Assembly (NCBI RefSeq): GCF_900476375.1
Contig: NZ_UPPP01000116.1
Location: 62,001-126,000 of the forward strand
Length of the DNA: 64,000 nt
Reading direction: 5' to 3'
Origin: Allolucifera butyrica
GTDB lineage: Bacteria; Bacillota; Negativicutes; Sporomusales; UPPP01
Shown: positions 27,393-35,743 of the stretch, in pieces
Layout: each line of letters starts with the position of its first letter
Numbering within the stretch: the first letter of the stretch is position 1
Notes under the pieces: generated by a model
What the model was told of the DNA's origin: nothing
The model's database searches: none
Seen by the model: the letters and a program-made list of their open reading frames with translations, nothing else
Translations under genes and position numbers: made by a program

Positions 27393-27450
27393 CCCTAGCC
27401 GGGACAGAAGTATGTGCGCGTTAGCGTGAATGCTTCTATCCCAGCTAGGG
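27393..27450 (-). other. 18-bp stem-loop in the IS256 3' noncoding end
   Basis: Arms 27393-27410 and 27433-27450 pair over 18 positions around a 22-base loop that itself holds a small CGC/GCG stem. Two positions mismatch as C-A in + strand RNA but become G-U pairs in minus-strand RNA, so the fold suits a transcript running on from the transposase. No U-tract follows it, so it is not a standard terminator. Confidence 0.6.
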
Positions 27451-27471
27451 AATCGTACTTTTAAGGGGAAA

Positions 27472-28723
27472 TTACCCTGCGTAACGATCTTCGAAAAGTA
27501 TGGCTAAATGGTTCAAAACCATATCCCAATCACGATATCGCTGGGTCCATTTTTTGACAATGTTATTTGATGCTAAGTACAACATTTTGCGCAGAGCATC
27601 ATCATTGGGAAATACAGCTTTGGTTTTGGTTACTTTCCTAAATTGCCGATGCAATCCTTCAATAATGTTGGTTGTACATATTATTTTCCTAATGGCAGGG
27701 GGATATGCGTAAAACGTAGACAAAATATCCCAATTATCCTCCCAGCTTTTTATTGCTGCCGGATATTTTTGACCCCATTTTTCTTTAAAACTCATTAATT
27801 TTTTCTAGGGCCTCTTCTTCGGTTACTGCCGTATAAACTTCTTTTAAATCAGCGGTGAAGGCTTTAGCATGTTTGTAGTTTACATACCTCATACTTGCGC
27901 GAATTTGGTGTATGATACAGCGTTGGATTCCTGCTTTTGGATAGGCGGCGCCAATCGCTTCACGAAACCCATTCAGTCCATCCACACAAAATAGGTAAAC
28001 ATCCTGTACTCCGCGGCTTTTCAGTTCATTTAGAACACTGAGCCAAAATTTACTGCTTTCATTCTCGCCGATCCATATGCCTAGTATTTCTTTATAACCA
28101 TCTAAATTGACTCCCAACACCATATAGGCTGCTTTCGTAACAATTTGATGGTCTTCACGAATTTTATAGTGTATGGCATCCAGAAAGATAAAGGAATATG
28201 CTGCTTCTAACGGACGATTTTGCCATTCATTAAGTTGAGGCATGATTTTTTCACTGATTTTACTTACTAGCTCTGGCGAGATTTCTACATCATACAGACT
28301 CTTTATTTGTTCTGATATGTCCCGAATGCTAAGGCCTGCAGCATACAGACATAGAATTTTTTCTTCCATACCATCGGCATTTCGGCTATATTTGCTGATT
28401 ATTTTGGGCTCGTATTCGCCATTTCGATCACGGGGAACCGCTATTTCTACTTCTCCCAGTTGCGTTTTAACTGTCTTTTTTGAGTAGCCATTTCGGTAAT
28501 TTTTCGACGGGGATGATTCGACATCTTCCGTCCGACGTTCCTGTTTTTCGTATCCAAGCTCGGCTTCTAATTCTGCCTCCATTATTTCCTGGAGCACATC
28601 TCGAAACATTTCTTTGATTGCACTCATAACTTCCGTGGTATTGCTAAATTTTTCTTCTTTGATTAGTTCCTTAATGACTTCCTTGGGTATTGTTTTCATA
28701 AAAAATCTTCCTTTCCGGCTCAA
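27472..28723 (-). pseudogene. IS256-family (mutator-type) transposase, +1 frameshifted
   Basis: Two minus-strand pieces, 28723-27785 (312 aa) and 27795-27472 (107 aa), together form one normal IS256-family DDE transposase. Conserved parts are LEAELGYEKQE, VPRDRNGEYEP, FLDAIHYKIRED and YLFCVDGLNGFREAI (two catalytic Asp regions), then KEKWGQKYPAAIKSWEDNW and YAYPPAIRKIICTTN in the second piece. The frame breaks at GAG TTT TAA A on the minus strand. Skipping one T gives EALEKINEF followed by KEKWGQ, the family-like continuation. It may be a one-base insertion in a T run, or a programmed +1 slip, since tRNA-Phe can re-pair on UUU. Confidence 0.85.
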
Positions 28724-28805
28724 ATAGTTTTATTCCTATTCTTGCCAGTAGGGAAGATGTTTCAATCCTATTTACACAAAATTTTCTGTGCCCTCCTACA
28801 GTCTG

Positions 28806-28825
28806 AACCGCATTAGCGGTTTTTA
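28806..28825 (+). terminator. Intrinsic terminator, probably the original end of the rml operon
   Basis: AACCGC, loop ATTA, GCGGTT and a T run. It begins two bases after the right target duplication of the IS256 element. Without the insertion it would sit about 160 bases behind rmlD. A sister hairpin is at 31733-31750. Confidence 0.75.
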
Positions 28826-28854
28826 TTTCTATATAGGAAAGTATAAGTTTTTGG

Positions 28855-28880
28855 GGTTACCCGACTGGTAGCCTTTTTTT
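28855..28880 (+). terminator. Second intrinsic terminator
   Basis: GGTTACC and GGTAGCC pair (one T-G wobble) around a 5-base loop and are followed by seven T. It backs up the terminator 30 bases upstream and lies just outside the next IS. Confidence 0.65.
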
Positions 28881-28929
28881 CTATCCGTGATATGGTAATG
28901 TTATGGATAGAAAGGTACTGTCAAGATTG

Positions 28930-30258
28930 TTTCGCAAATTTGTTTGCAATCCGATAGTAAACTATGTTAGTCAGCACTAAAATCCGACTCAAGGTCGGTA
29001 TTTTCTAAGTGTTTCATATTCATATACTTTTTGCTTCCCCACTGGGTTCCGGCAACATGACGAAGACGGGCACAGACCAACATAAGAGCGGATTGACCAT
29101 CCGGAAATGTACCGACTACTCTTGTCCGGCGCCTGATTTCTCGATTTAGTCGTTCGATTACATTATTTGTACGAATTCGTGTCCAGTGTTCCGTTGGAAA
29201 TGCTGTATACGTCAAGGTTTCATTAATACTGTTTTCTATCTTAGAGGCAGCTTCTTTAAGCTTCATTTCTTGCAAGGATTTGATAACCTGCCTGGCCTTC
29301 TCTTGGGCTGCCGCTTTACTTTCTTGGGCATGAATTGCTTTAAGCATCTTAGCGACTATTTTTATTTTGGATCGAGGAACAACAGCGAAAACATTACGGT
29401 AAAAATGAACAGTGCAACGTTGGTATTTGGCTTCTGGAAATACTTCGTTTACAGCCTCCAGCATGCCTAAGCATTTGTCTCTAACAACTAATTTTACGCC
29501 CTCCAAACCACGACTTTTCAGCCATTTGAAGAACTCCAACCAACTAGCTTTGTCTTCTTTCATCCCTTCCGCTGCACCAAGAACTTCGCGGTAGCCATCT
29601 TCATTGACTGCAATAGCCACAAGTACACTTACGCTCTTATATTCACCGCCCCAATTACGGCGTAGATAAATGCCATCTACATAAACATAGGGGTATTTTC
29701 CGCCTTGTAGTGCACGATTTCGCCATTCCTCGATATGAACGTAGGCTTTCTTATTTAACTCACTGATGGTAGACGGGGACACTTTGGTTCCCCATAAAGC
29801 TTCTGTAATATCTTCTACCCGTCGAACGGATACTCCGGCCAAATACATTTCGATAAGGGCTTCTTCTACAGAACTTTCTCGCCGCCGATATCGTTCGATG
29901 ATGGCAGTTTCAAAGGGAATGCCTTTGAGTTTAGGGACTTTAAGAGTTACATTCCCGGAGGTGGTCGTCAGATTTCTGTCGTAGTGACCGGAACGATAGC
30001 CTTGTCGGGATTCGGTACGCTCGTATTTCGCTGCCTGGGTTAAACCTCTGGCCTCTTGATCCAGTAAATTATTCAACGTTTCTTCCACGCTGCTGCGTAC
30101 CAATTCTTTTAGTTCTCCCTTGATGATTTCCTCATTCAACTGTATAATTTCTTTGGACATGTTTGCAGTCTCCTTCGGTAAATGGTGTGTGGTGACTTCA
30201 TTTTACCTTCGGACTGCAAACTTGTCCTCTATTTTTTGCCTTAATTCAATTTGCGAAA
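28930..30258 (-). mobile_element. Second IS256-family insertion sequence
   Basis: About 1,329 bp between TTTCGCAAATT (28930-28940) and its inverted copy AATTTGCGAAA (30248-30258), with one intact minus-strand transposase gene inside. The tips are short, and no flanking 8-9 bp duplication could be matched. The ends are therefore approximate, and the copy may have been rearranged after insertion. Its right tip abuts the broken IS91-family gene. Confidence 0.65.
28967..30160 (-). CDS. IS256-family transposase, intact
   Basis: 397 aa, a full-length mutator-type DDE transposase. It shows ESRQGYRSGHYDRNLTT, LKVPKLKGIPFETAIIERY, YVYVDGIYLRRNWGGEYKS (first catalytic Asp), VKLVVRDKCLGMLEAVNEV (second Asp region), YQRCTVHFYRN, and WTRIRTNNVIERLNREIRRR with the conserved Asn-Glu near the third acidic site. 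Unlike the first IS256 element it has no frameshift and could be active. It is not closely similar to that transposase, so the two arrived separately. Confidence 0.9.
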   Translation of the reverse strand: MSKEIIQLNEEIIKGELKELVRSSVEETLNNLLDQEARGLTQAAKYERTESRQGYRSGHYDRNLTTTSGNVTLKVPKLKGIPFETAIIERYRRRESSVEEALIEMYLAGVSVRRVEDITEALWGTKVSPSTISELNKKAYVHIEEWRNRALQGGKYPYVYVDGIYLRRNWGGEYKSVSVLVAIAVNEDGYREVLGAAEGMKEDKASWLEFFKWLKSRGLEGVKLVVRDKCLGMLEAVNEVFPEAKYQRCTVHFYRNVFAVVPRSKIKIVAKMLKAIHAQESKAAAQEKARQVIKSLQEMKLKEAASKIENSINETLTYTAFPTEHWTRIRTNNVIERLNREIRRRTRVVGTFPDGQSALMLVCARLRHVAGTQWGSKKYMNMKHLENTDLESDFSAD

Positions 30259-31554
30259 TTTATTGTACCTTATCGAAAGAAATATCCTCCGTCGAATATT
30301 CTTTGATGATCGTAATAATTGGGAAAAGTTTAAAGCAAAATACGGGAGTCGTATCCGTGAAGTAGTCGTCAAGGAAGTTGAAAAATTTCGAAACTGTGGC
30401 GACCCGCGCAACGGCTTTAAACTCTTTGTATGTGAGGGATGCCACGAAATCCGACGCGTGCCTTTCCGGTGTAAGAGCCGCTTCTGTACCACCTGCTCCT
30501 GCGGCGAGACCGAAGAGTGGAGCCGTATCATGGCTGAAGAAGTTGTGCAAGTGAACCACCGGCATTTAGTGCTTACGATAGATGAGGGATTACGTGAGAT
30601 ATTTGAAAGAAACCGCTTTTTGCTGAAAGAATTTATGGATGAGGCGGTAAGAATCGTGCAGGAATACTTTAAGAAGAAGTACAAAGTACCCCTGGAATTA
30701 TTGCTGGTTTGCATACATTTGGTTCGCGGCTAAATTTTAATCCGCATGTTCATATACTAGTAAGCATGGGAGGCATGAAGGAAAGCGGGGAGTGGAAAAC
30801 ATATGACTTTATACCGTTTACCATGCTGCGCAAGCAGTGGCAGACGGCAGTTTTAAAATTTATCAGGAGAAGTTTGAACGAGGAACAGAAGAGCAAAGTG
30901 CAGCCGCTATTGCAAGCCACGTACAAGGAGAATGCAGAGGGGTTTTATGTCTATGCGCCAAAACAGAGGGGAAAGATTCAGATTCAACTAAAGTACATAG
31001 GACGATATATGCGTCGACCAGCAATCGGTTTAAATCGAATTGTTAACTATGATGGGGAAAGAGTGAGCTTTAAATATCAGGATAAAACAAGTGGTGAAGA
31101 AAAACTGGAAACAGTAAGTGTTGAAGAATTTATTGGACGTTTAATTAAACATATTCCAGATGAGCAATTTAAGCTTATACGGCACTATGGGATATACAGC
31201 CGTCGTATAAAAACGTTAAGCAAAAAACTGATTGTGATATGGCAAAAAACTATTCGTAAGTGGTTAGTTGCAGCTAAACGACTAGTTCGTCGTGATTGGA
31301 GTGAGCGAATTAAAGATCACACGGGCAAAGACCCTATGGAATGTCCGGTCTGTGGCTGCTATTATGAATACAAGGGGGGAGTCTATCCAAAAGACGGTCA
31401 ACTTATCGTAAGATATGCTAAGGAAAGTATGGCAAGGGATTGCTTGGAAAGGATGATCAGTTATATCACGGGGAATGAAGAAGAAAAAGAAAAAGGGCGG
31501 AAAACCAACACCACCGCGCCCAACTACTGTCCGATACAATTGTTTGGAATGTGA
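30251..31554 (+). pseudogene. IS91-family (Y2, HUH-type) transposase, frameshifted
   Basis: Two + strand pieces, 30251-30733 and 30709-31554, in different frames. The first holds the zinc-binding IS91 N-terminal domain (CEGCHEIRRVPFRCKSRFC). The second holds FGSRLNFNPHVHILVS with the HxH motif, and KYIGRYMRRPAIG with two tyrosines in the spacing of rolling-circle Y2 transposases. LLLVCI and HTFGSRLNF would join after a one-base shift near 30709-30725. The apparent TTG start at 30251 lies inside the tip of the neighbouring IS256 element, so the original 5' end may be disrupted as well. Confidence 0.8.
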
Positions 31555-31723
31555 TGAAAAAGAAGAAATCCCGTACCAAGTAGTACGAGATTTTGATCTT
31601 ATGGATGATGGAGATCCGACTGTTCCACCACAATTTACTTGTTCGAAGTGTGGTGGAGCGATGCATCCACAATATTACAAAGGAGCACATGGTTTTGAAT
31701 ATAAGATATCGGATGTGAGATAA
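31475..31723 (+). CDS. Small zinc-ribbon protein accompanying the IS91-family element
   Basis: 82 aa: a lysine-rich start (MKKKKKKGGKPTPP), then CLEC and CSKCGG knuckles about 35 residues apart, and FEYKISDVR at the end. It overlaps the 3' end of the IS91-type transposase in another frame. It is probably a passenger of the element with nucleic-acid-binding ability; its role is unknown. The two CxxC pairs and the terminator after it argue that it is a real gene. Confidence 0.6.
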   Translation: MKKKKKKGGKPTPPRPTTVRYNCLECDEKEEIPYQVVRDFDLMDDGDPTVPPQFTCSKCGGAMHPQYYKGAHGFEYKISDVR

Positions 31724-31732
31724 AACCCAAAG

Positions 31733-31750
31733 ACCGCGTTAGCGGTTTTT
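31733..31750 (+). terminator. Intrinsic terminator after the IS91 passenger gene
   Basis: ACCGC, loop GTTA, GCGGT and a T run. Nearly the same hairpin as at 28806-28825. Confidence 0.7.
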
Positions 31751-31786
31751 CTTATTTTCTACCCCGTTTAAATAAGAAACTGAAAT

Positions 31787-31860
31787 GAATGTATATAAGT
31801 GAAAGCCGATATGCGGGAAACACACATTAGCTTAAGAGTTCCTTAGCTATGTTGGTTTCA
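31787..31860 (+). promoter_or_regulatory. Structured leader, copy 1
   Basis: Begins with the conserved block AATGTATATAAGTGAA, which may include a -10 box (TATATA). AAGCCGATA (31803-31811) can pair all nine positions with TGTTGGTTT (31850-31858). Inside, GGGAA (31815-31819) can pair with TTCCT (31839-31843). It ends 10 bases before the GGAGGG ribosome site of the tail-fibre-like gene at 31883. Copies are at 33247-33314 and 57074-57146. Confidence 0.65.
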
Positions 31861-31882
31861 AAATAATTTTGGAGGGATTTAA

Positions 31883-33208
31883 ATGGCCTATAATGGAGAT
31901 TTGCCGGCAGATACTACGGCACCGGCGGAAATCAGGGAAAATTTTAGGGCACTAAAAGAAGACAAGATTGTTGCTGCAGCTAGTGCCACTACTGCGGATT
32001 CAGCAACAACGGCTGCAAGTTGTACTGGCAATGCGGCAACGGCCACCCAATTGGCTACCGCAAGGAATATTGCTATTACGGGTGACGTTGTAGGGACGGC
32101 AACCTCATTTGATGGCAGCGCTGACATCTCTATTCCTGCTGCCTTAGCCGACAGTGGAGTAACCGAAGGAACGTATACTTCTGTAACCGTTGATGCAAAA
32201 GGACGGGTTACGGCGGGAACCAATCCGACAAGTTTAGCAGTGGATGTAACCGGTAACGCGGCTACTGCCACGAAACTGGCTACTGCCAGAACGATTTCTC
32301 TTACGGGTGATGCCTCCGGTAGTGCATCGTTTGATGGGTCGGCGGATGTGTCAATTACTGTAGATGTGACCAGCGCAGATAGTGCTGCTACCTGTACTGG
32401 TAATGCCGCAACAGCGACTAAGTGGGCAGCTGCCAAAACATTAAGTTTTACCGGGGACGCTACTGGGTCTATGGCTGTTGATGGAAGTGCAAATGCCAGT
32501 GCGGCATTAACCCTCGCAAGCTCTGGTATAACGGCAGGCAGTTATACAAACGCAAATATTACGGTCGACTCAAAAGGTCGTGTAACTGCGGCAAGTAATG
32601 GTAGCGGGTCGCATGGAATGCAGGAATTTACTTCACCTGGTACTTTTATTGCTCCTGCATCTAGCGTTCTTATAACGATGACAGGGGCTGGTGGCGGCGG
32701 CGGCGGCGGTGCAGGCGGTACTTCAGGCGGCGGCGGTGGTGGTGGCGCAGGTGCGGCTGTTGTTAATTATCCAATAACCGGATTAACAATTGGAGCATCA
32801 ATTCCTATTACCGTGGGAACTGCTGGAACTGGTGGAGCTGCGGGAAGTAATGGCGCAGGTAGCGCAGGCACTGCAGGAGGAACAACCTCATTTGGGAGCT
32901 ATTATTCTTGTCCTGGAGGTGGTGCCGGAGCCGGTGCATGGAATAATGGTGTAGCCGGGGGAAGTGCAGGTGGTACAGGATATTTTTGCGGATCTGCTGG
33001 TGCAAGTGTAGCTAGTAATACTACTACTGGAGGAAATGGGGGTACCTCGTATTTTGGGGTAAATGGAAAAGGCGGAGCATCAAGTGCCGGTACAAACGCT
33101 TCTGGATGGGGATCTGGAGGCGGTGGCGGCGGCGGAAATTCCTATAATGCTTCAACTGGCTGGGCTGGTGGCAATGGAGCTCCCGGTATCTGTATAGTAC
33201 AGTGGTAA
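31883..33208 (+). CDS. Phage-tail-fibre-like, glycine-rich surface or fibre protein
   Basis: 441 aa. The N-terminal adaptor MAYNGDLPADTTAPAEIREN is shared almost exactly with the gene at 57176. Then come fibre-shaft repeats with a core ATKLATARTISLTGDASGS (about residues 50-250), and a C-terminal glycine-rich domain starting near EFTSPGTFIAPASSVLITM with long poly-Gly stretches, ending APGICIVQW. This layout matches glycine-rich tail-fibre tips and adhesins of phages. No tail, baseplate or lysis genes are nearby, so it is a lone gene, perhaps domesticated. GGAGG precedes the ATG, and a structured leader lies upstream. Confidence 0.75.
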   Translation: MAYNGDLPADTTAPAEIRENFRALKEDKIVAAASATTADSATTAASCTGNAATATQLATARNIAITGDVVGTATSFDGSADISIPAALADSGVTEGTYTSVTVDAKGRVTAGTNPTSLAVDVTGNAATATKLATARTISLTGDASGSASFDGSADVSITVDVTSADSAATCTGNAATATKWAAAKTLSFTGDATGSMAVDGSANASAALTLASSGITAGSYTNANITVDSKGRVTAASNGSGSHGMQEFTSPGTFIAPASSVLITMTGAGGGGGGGAGGTSGGGGGGGAGAAVVNYPITGLTIGASIPITVGTAGTGGAAGSNGAGSAGTAGGTTSFGSYYSCPGGGAGAGAWNNGVAGGSAGGTGYFCGSAGASVASNTTTGGNGGTSYFGVNGKGGASSAGTNASGWGSGGGGGGGNSYNASTGWAGGNGAPGICIVQW

Positions 33209-33219
33209 GTGTAAAGAGG

Positions 33220-33247
33220 TTACCCGGTGGCTTCAGCTGCCGGGTAA
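33220..33247 (+). other. Hairpin after the fibre-like gene, lacking its T run
   Basis: TTACCCGG and CCGGGTAA pair around a 12-base loop. The equivalent hairpin after the 57176 gene (ACCCGG/CCGGGT) is followed by six T and is a good terminator. Here the T run is replaced directly by the third leader copy. Confidence 0.6.
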
Positions 33248-33314
33248 TGTATATAAGTGAAGACCGATATACGGGAGAAAATTAAAATAACAGACCCTTG
33301 GCTATGTCGGTTTA
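33247..33314 (+). promoter_or_regulatory. Structured leader, copy 3 (orphan, no gene behind it)
   Basis: AATGTATATAAGTGAAGACCG block, then AGACCGATA (33261-33269), which pairs at all nine positions with TGTCGGTTT (33305-33313). No fibre-like gene follows; the next 200 bases have no credible start and end in the terminator at 33520-33547. Probably the remains of a second leader-gene unit. Confidence 0.6.
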
Positions 33315-33519
33315 ATTTAATTTTAAAGAAAGGTTGTGTTGCAAAAGGCAATAATAATTATCTGACTAATGAGGGCGGAATAGAAGCTCGACCCCGCAAT
33401 GTCGCCTTACTAGCTTGCATTAAATATTAGGGTAATTTGTTCATTCTAAAGCCGGAAACTGACATTTGATAAGATTCAGGACTTGGAAGTTATGTCTTTT
33501 CCTATATAAAGTAGGTTTG

Positions 33520-33547
33520 GCCCCGTCGAAAGGCGGGGCATTTTTTG
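33520..33547 (+). terminator. Intrinsic terminator
   Basis: GCCCCG and CGGGGC pair around an 8-base loop, followed by A and six T. It closes the orphan-leader stretch. The remaining bases between 33315 and 33657 show no gene. Confidence 0.8.
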
Positions 33548-33657
33548 TTATACAGTTCAAAAGAACCTGATGGCTTTATTTTTGTTGAAAGATAGGATTT
33601 TTAGGAAAAATAATGAATATTTGTAATAAGTATATTAATTAATGGGAGGAAATTAGT

Positions 33658-34515
33658 TTGTTATTTTCTCAAAGGCAGGGATTAAAGCCAATAAAACAAG
33701 TTATACAATTGGAAGATATAGATAATGATTTAAAAAATGGGTTATGGAATGCATTAACAATTTTTTATTGGGAGCGAGTTAATCAGCCATTCCTCGTTAT
33801 AGTGGACCGAATCCATGGAGAGCGTTCGCATTATATGTTGCCATTTTTAAGAGTTATTTGGCATTCGTATTTTTAAAAAACTATAGACACTTTAGGGATA
33901 GATTGGAATAATATACACAAATTTATAAAGAACTATTTCTTTTCGTGCTCGTGGTTTGAAGTTTATGACTTTATAGAGTTTGTGGCTACACACGATAATG
34001 ATGATGACAATAGTCAAAACTTTATAAAACTATGCAATAATATTTTAGAAAAAGAAATGTCAGGTTATCGTTTTGTTAACCGAGTAATAACCTCGATTAC
34101 TTCTAAAGAAGAAATTGATTCCATAGAACAAGCAATCAAAAATTCGGATAGACTTAATGGGGCATCAACCCATTTTAATAGTGCACTACAATTATTATCG
34201 GATAGGAAAAATCCTGATTACAGAAATTCGATTAAAGAATCTATTAGTGCAATCGAGTCAACGTGTATGGTGATAACTGGCGACTCTAATGCAACATTGG
34301 GAAAAGCGTTGAAAACAATTGAAAGTAGTTTGGAAAAAGAATTACATCCAGCTTTAAGGGGAGCATTTGAAAAATTATATGGCTATACTAGTGATGCCGA
34401 AGGGATACGGCATGGGTTAATGGAAGAACCAAACCTCAAGTTTGAAGATGCAAAATTTATGCTTGTTGTATGTTCAGGATTTGTTAACTATCTTAAAGAT
34501 AAAATTAAAGATTAA
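33658..34515 (+). pseudogene. AbiJ-NTD4-like abortive-infection/HEPN-type protein, interrupted by one stop
   Basis: One frame of 285 codons, broken only by a TAA at 33874-33876. It starts at TTG 33658 behind GGGAGGA. The N-terminal half (LFSQRQGLKPIKQVIQLEDI, then the continuation WNNIHKFIKNYFFSCSWFEV after the stop) resembles the AbiJ N-terminal domain 4 group. The C-terminal half (SIKESISAIESTCMVITGD, LHPALRGAFEKLYGYTSDA, GIRHGLMEEP, LVVCSGFVNYL) resembles the helical domain found with it. Both pieces read in phase without other damage, so the lesion is recent or is a sequencing error. The family name is from memory. Confidence 0.65.
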
Positions 34516-34540
34516 AAGTATTTCAAGAGTGAAAACTTAA

Positions 34541-34572
34541 ACCCGGACAGCGACGCTGAACGGGCTTTTTTG
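34541..34572 (+). terminator. Intrinsic terminator
   Basis: CCCG and CGGG close a hairpin containing an inner CAGC/GCTG stem, followed by CTTTTTT. It ends the AbiJ-like gene. Confidence 0.65.
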
Positions 34573-34638
34573 CATATAAGAAAATTAAATTATCCTATAA
34601 TATGGGAGAACGAGAAGTACAAGTAAGGTGGTTTTAAA

Positions 34639-35427
34639 GTGATTTCCACTGTATTGACTAGTTTAATCGTGAGCTTAATTGTAAGCATCTTTACATTCAC
34701 TATTGGTCTTCGGGCAGGGAAAAATCAGGCTGATCGACCAAAACTGAAAGAAATTTATCGTATGCTGGCTGTTCATTTTGTTGAATTGCAAAAGGGAATA
34801 GCCGAGGGATGTCCCAAAAAATGGGAAGATTATCTATTTGATAAGGGGGAATATTATACCACTGTTGAGCGCATGATTAAGGACGGTTCTTTAATAGACT
34901 TACCTCCAAAATTAATGCTTAGGCTTGAAAAACTCGAACAAGAAATTCTTTACTTTGGATACAAACACAACCAAATAGCCAAAGAGATGTCTCGGTTTAC
35001 ATTCGAATATTTACAAAAGTATGTTTCTAATCCAATAGAAGAGTCTAAATATATTATTCGGTATGGGACCCTAAAAAGTTCCAGAGGGTTAGCTATTGGG
35101 ATTCTGCTTACAGAAGATGGCGTGAAAGATTTTATTAGTAACTTTAATGATAATAACGTAGGTATCAGTTTCAGGGTGTTTAATGATAGGGAAGAAAAAG
35201 AAATATATGTATATCCTGATGGTTTATCAATATCAATTGCTGATTTTGTTGAAAAGCTATCACTATCTATTAGAGAACAACCATCAGTTTCTACGTTGCT
35301 AAATGAGAGACCAATGCTACAAAGGCAAGTTTCTAATATAATTAATATACTGGAAAGACGTACTAATGACCCTCATCCATTTTGGCAAACAATATTAACC
35401 GCATTTCATGATGTATTGAAAGGATAA
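34639..35427 (+). CDS. Hypothetical membrane-anchored protein
   Basis: 262 aa, not recognised. The N-terminus is one hydrophobic helix (about residues 4-24, VLTSLIVSLIVSIFTFTIGL) followed by a basic stretch, suggesting a single anchor with the rest cytosolic. The body is mainly helical, with charged heptad-like segments (MLRLEKLEQEILYFGYKHNQ), then a mixed alpha/beta part. The start is GTG 34639. It is AT-rich like the AbiJ-like gene before it, and both lie on the element side of the tRNA fragment, so it may be island cargo. No function is offered. Confidence 0.5.
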   Translation: MISTVLTSLIVSLIVSIFTFTIGLRAGKNQADRPKLKEIYRMLAVHFVELQKGIAEGCPKKWEDYLFDKGEYYTTVERMIKDGSLIDLPPKLMLRLEKLEQEILYFGYKHNQIAKEMSRFTFEYLQKYVSNPIEESKYIIRYGTLKSSRGLAIGILLTEDGVKDFISNFNDNNVGISFRVFNDREEKEIYVYPDGLSISIADFVEKLSLSIREQPSVSTLLNERPMLQRQVSNIINILERRTNDPHPFWQTILTAFHDVLKG

Positions 35428-35743
35428 TAATCTTTGGGTATGAAGCGGATGCCAGGCAACATCCTTTAAAGGCGGTGGCTGCGGCATGCGTTACACTTGC
35501 CGGATAGGCCAGCGGAAATTTTTCCTGTTCTGCGATGAGGGACGTTGGTTTGTGGAGAAAAAATAATAGTACGTGGGGCCGTCTACAATGAGCGGTTTTT
35601 TTATTTTAAAGTAGTGTCCAAACCTGTGTCCATGATATGAATACGTTAGAATACAACTGAATACATTCAACGTCAAAAAACCAGTTACAATAGTTACAAT
35701 AAGGAAGAAAGATAACATAATACACTAATAAATACAATAACAT
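35428..35743 (+). other. Noncoding end of a former integrated element with phased repeats
   Basis: No gene is seen. At 35639-35664 GAATAC occurs three times at exactly 10-base steps, one face of the helix, as protein-binding arm sites of integrases or excision factors often are. This stretch runs directly into the tRNA fragment at 35744. Confidence 0.4.

Larger units (their letters stand above)
27298..28795 (-). mobile_element. IS256-family insertion sequence with 8-bp target duplication
   Basis: The element is 1,498 bp. Its ends are imperfect inverted repeats sharing AATTTTGTGTAAAT at the same distance from each tip (27310-27323 on the left, 28770-28783 on the right). Directly outside both tips stands CTACAGTC (27290-27297 and 28796-28803), an 8-bp duplication typical of IS256 transposition. 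The single transposase gene is on the minus strand and is frameshifted. The noncoding part between its stop and the left tip (174 bases) carries an 18-bp stem-loop. Confidence 0.9.

Noticed and set aside
31787..31860. Leader as a c-di-GMP or purine riboswitch
   Set aside because: The hallmark conserved cores of those classes are not present; only the long-range helix and short blocks are conserved.
31888..32436. 182-codon minus-strand frame over the first fibre-like gene
   Set aside because: It mirrors the shaft repeats; a comparable frame opposite the second fibre gene exists for the same reason. No start signal.
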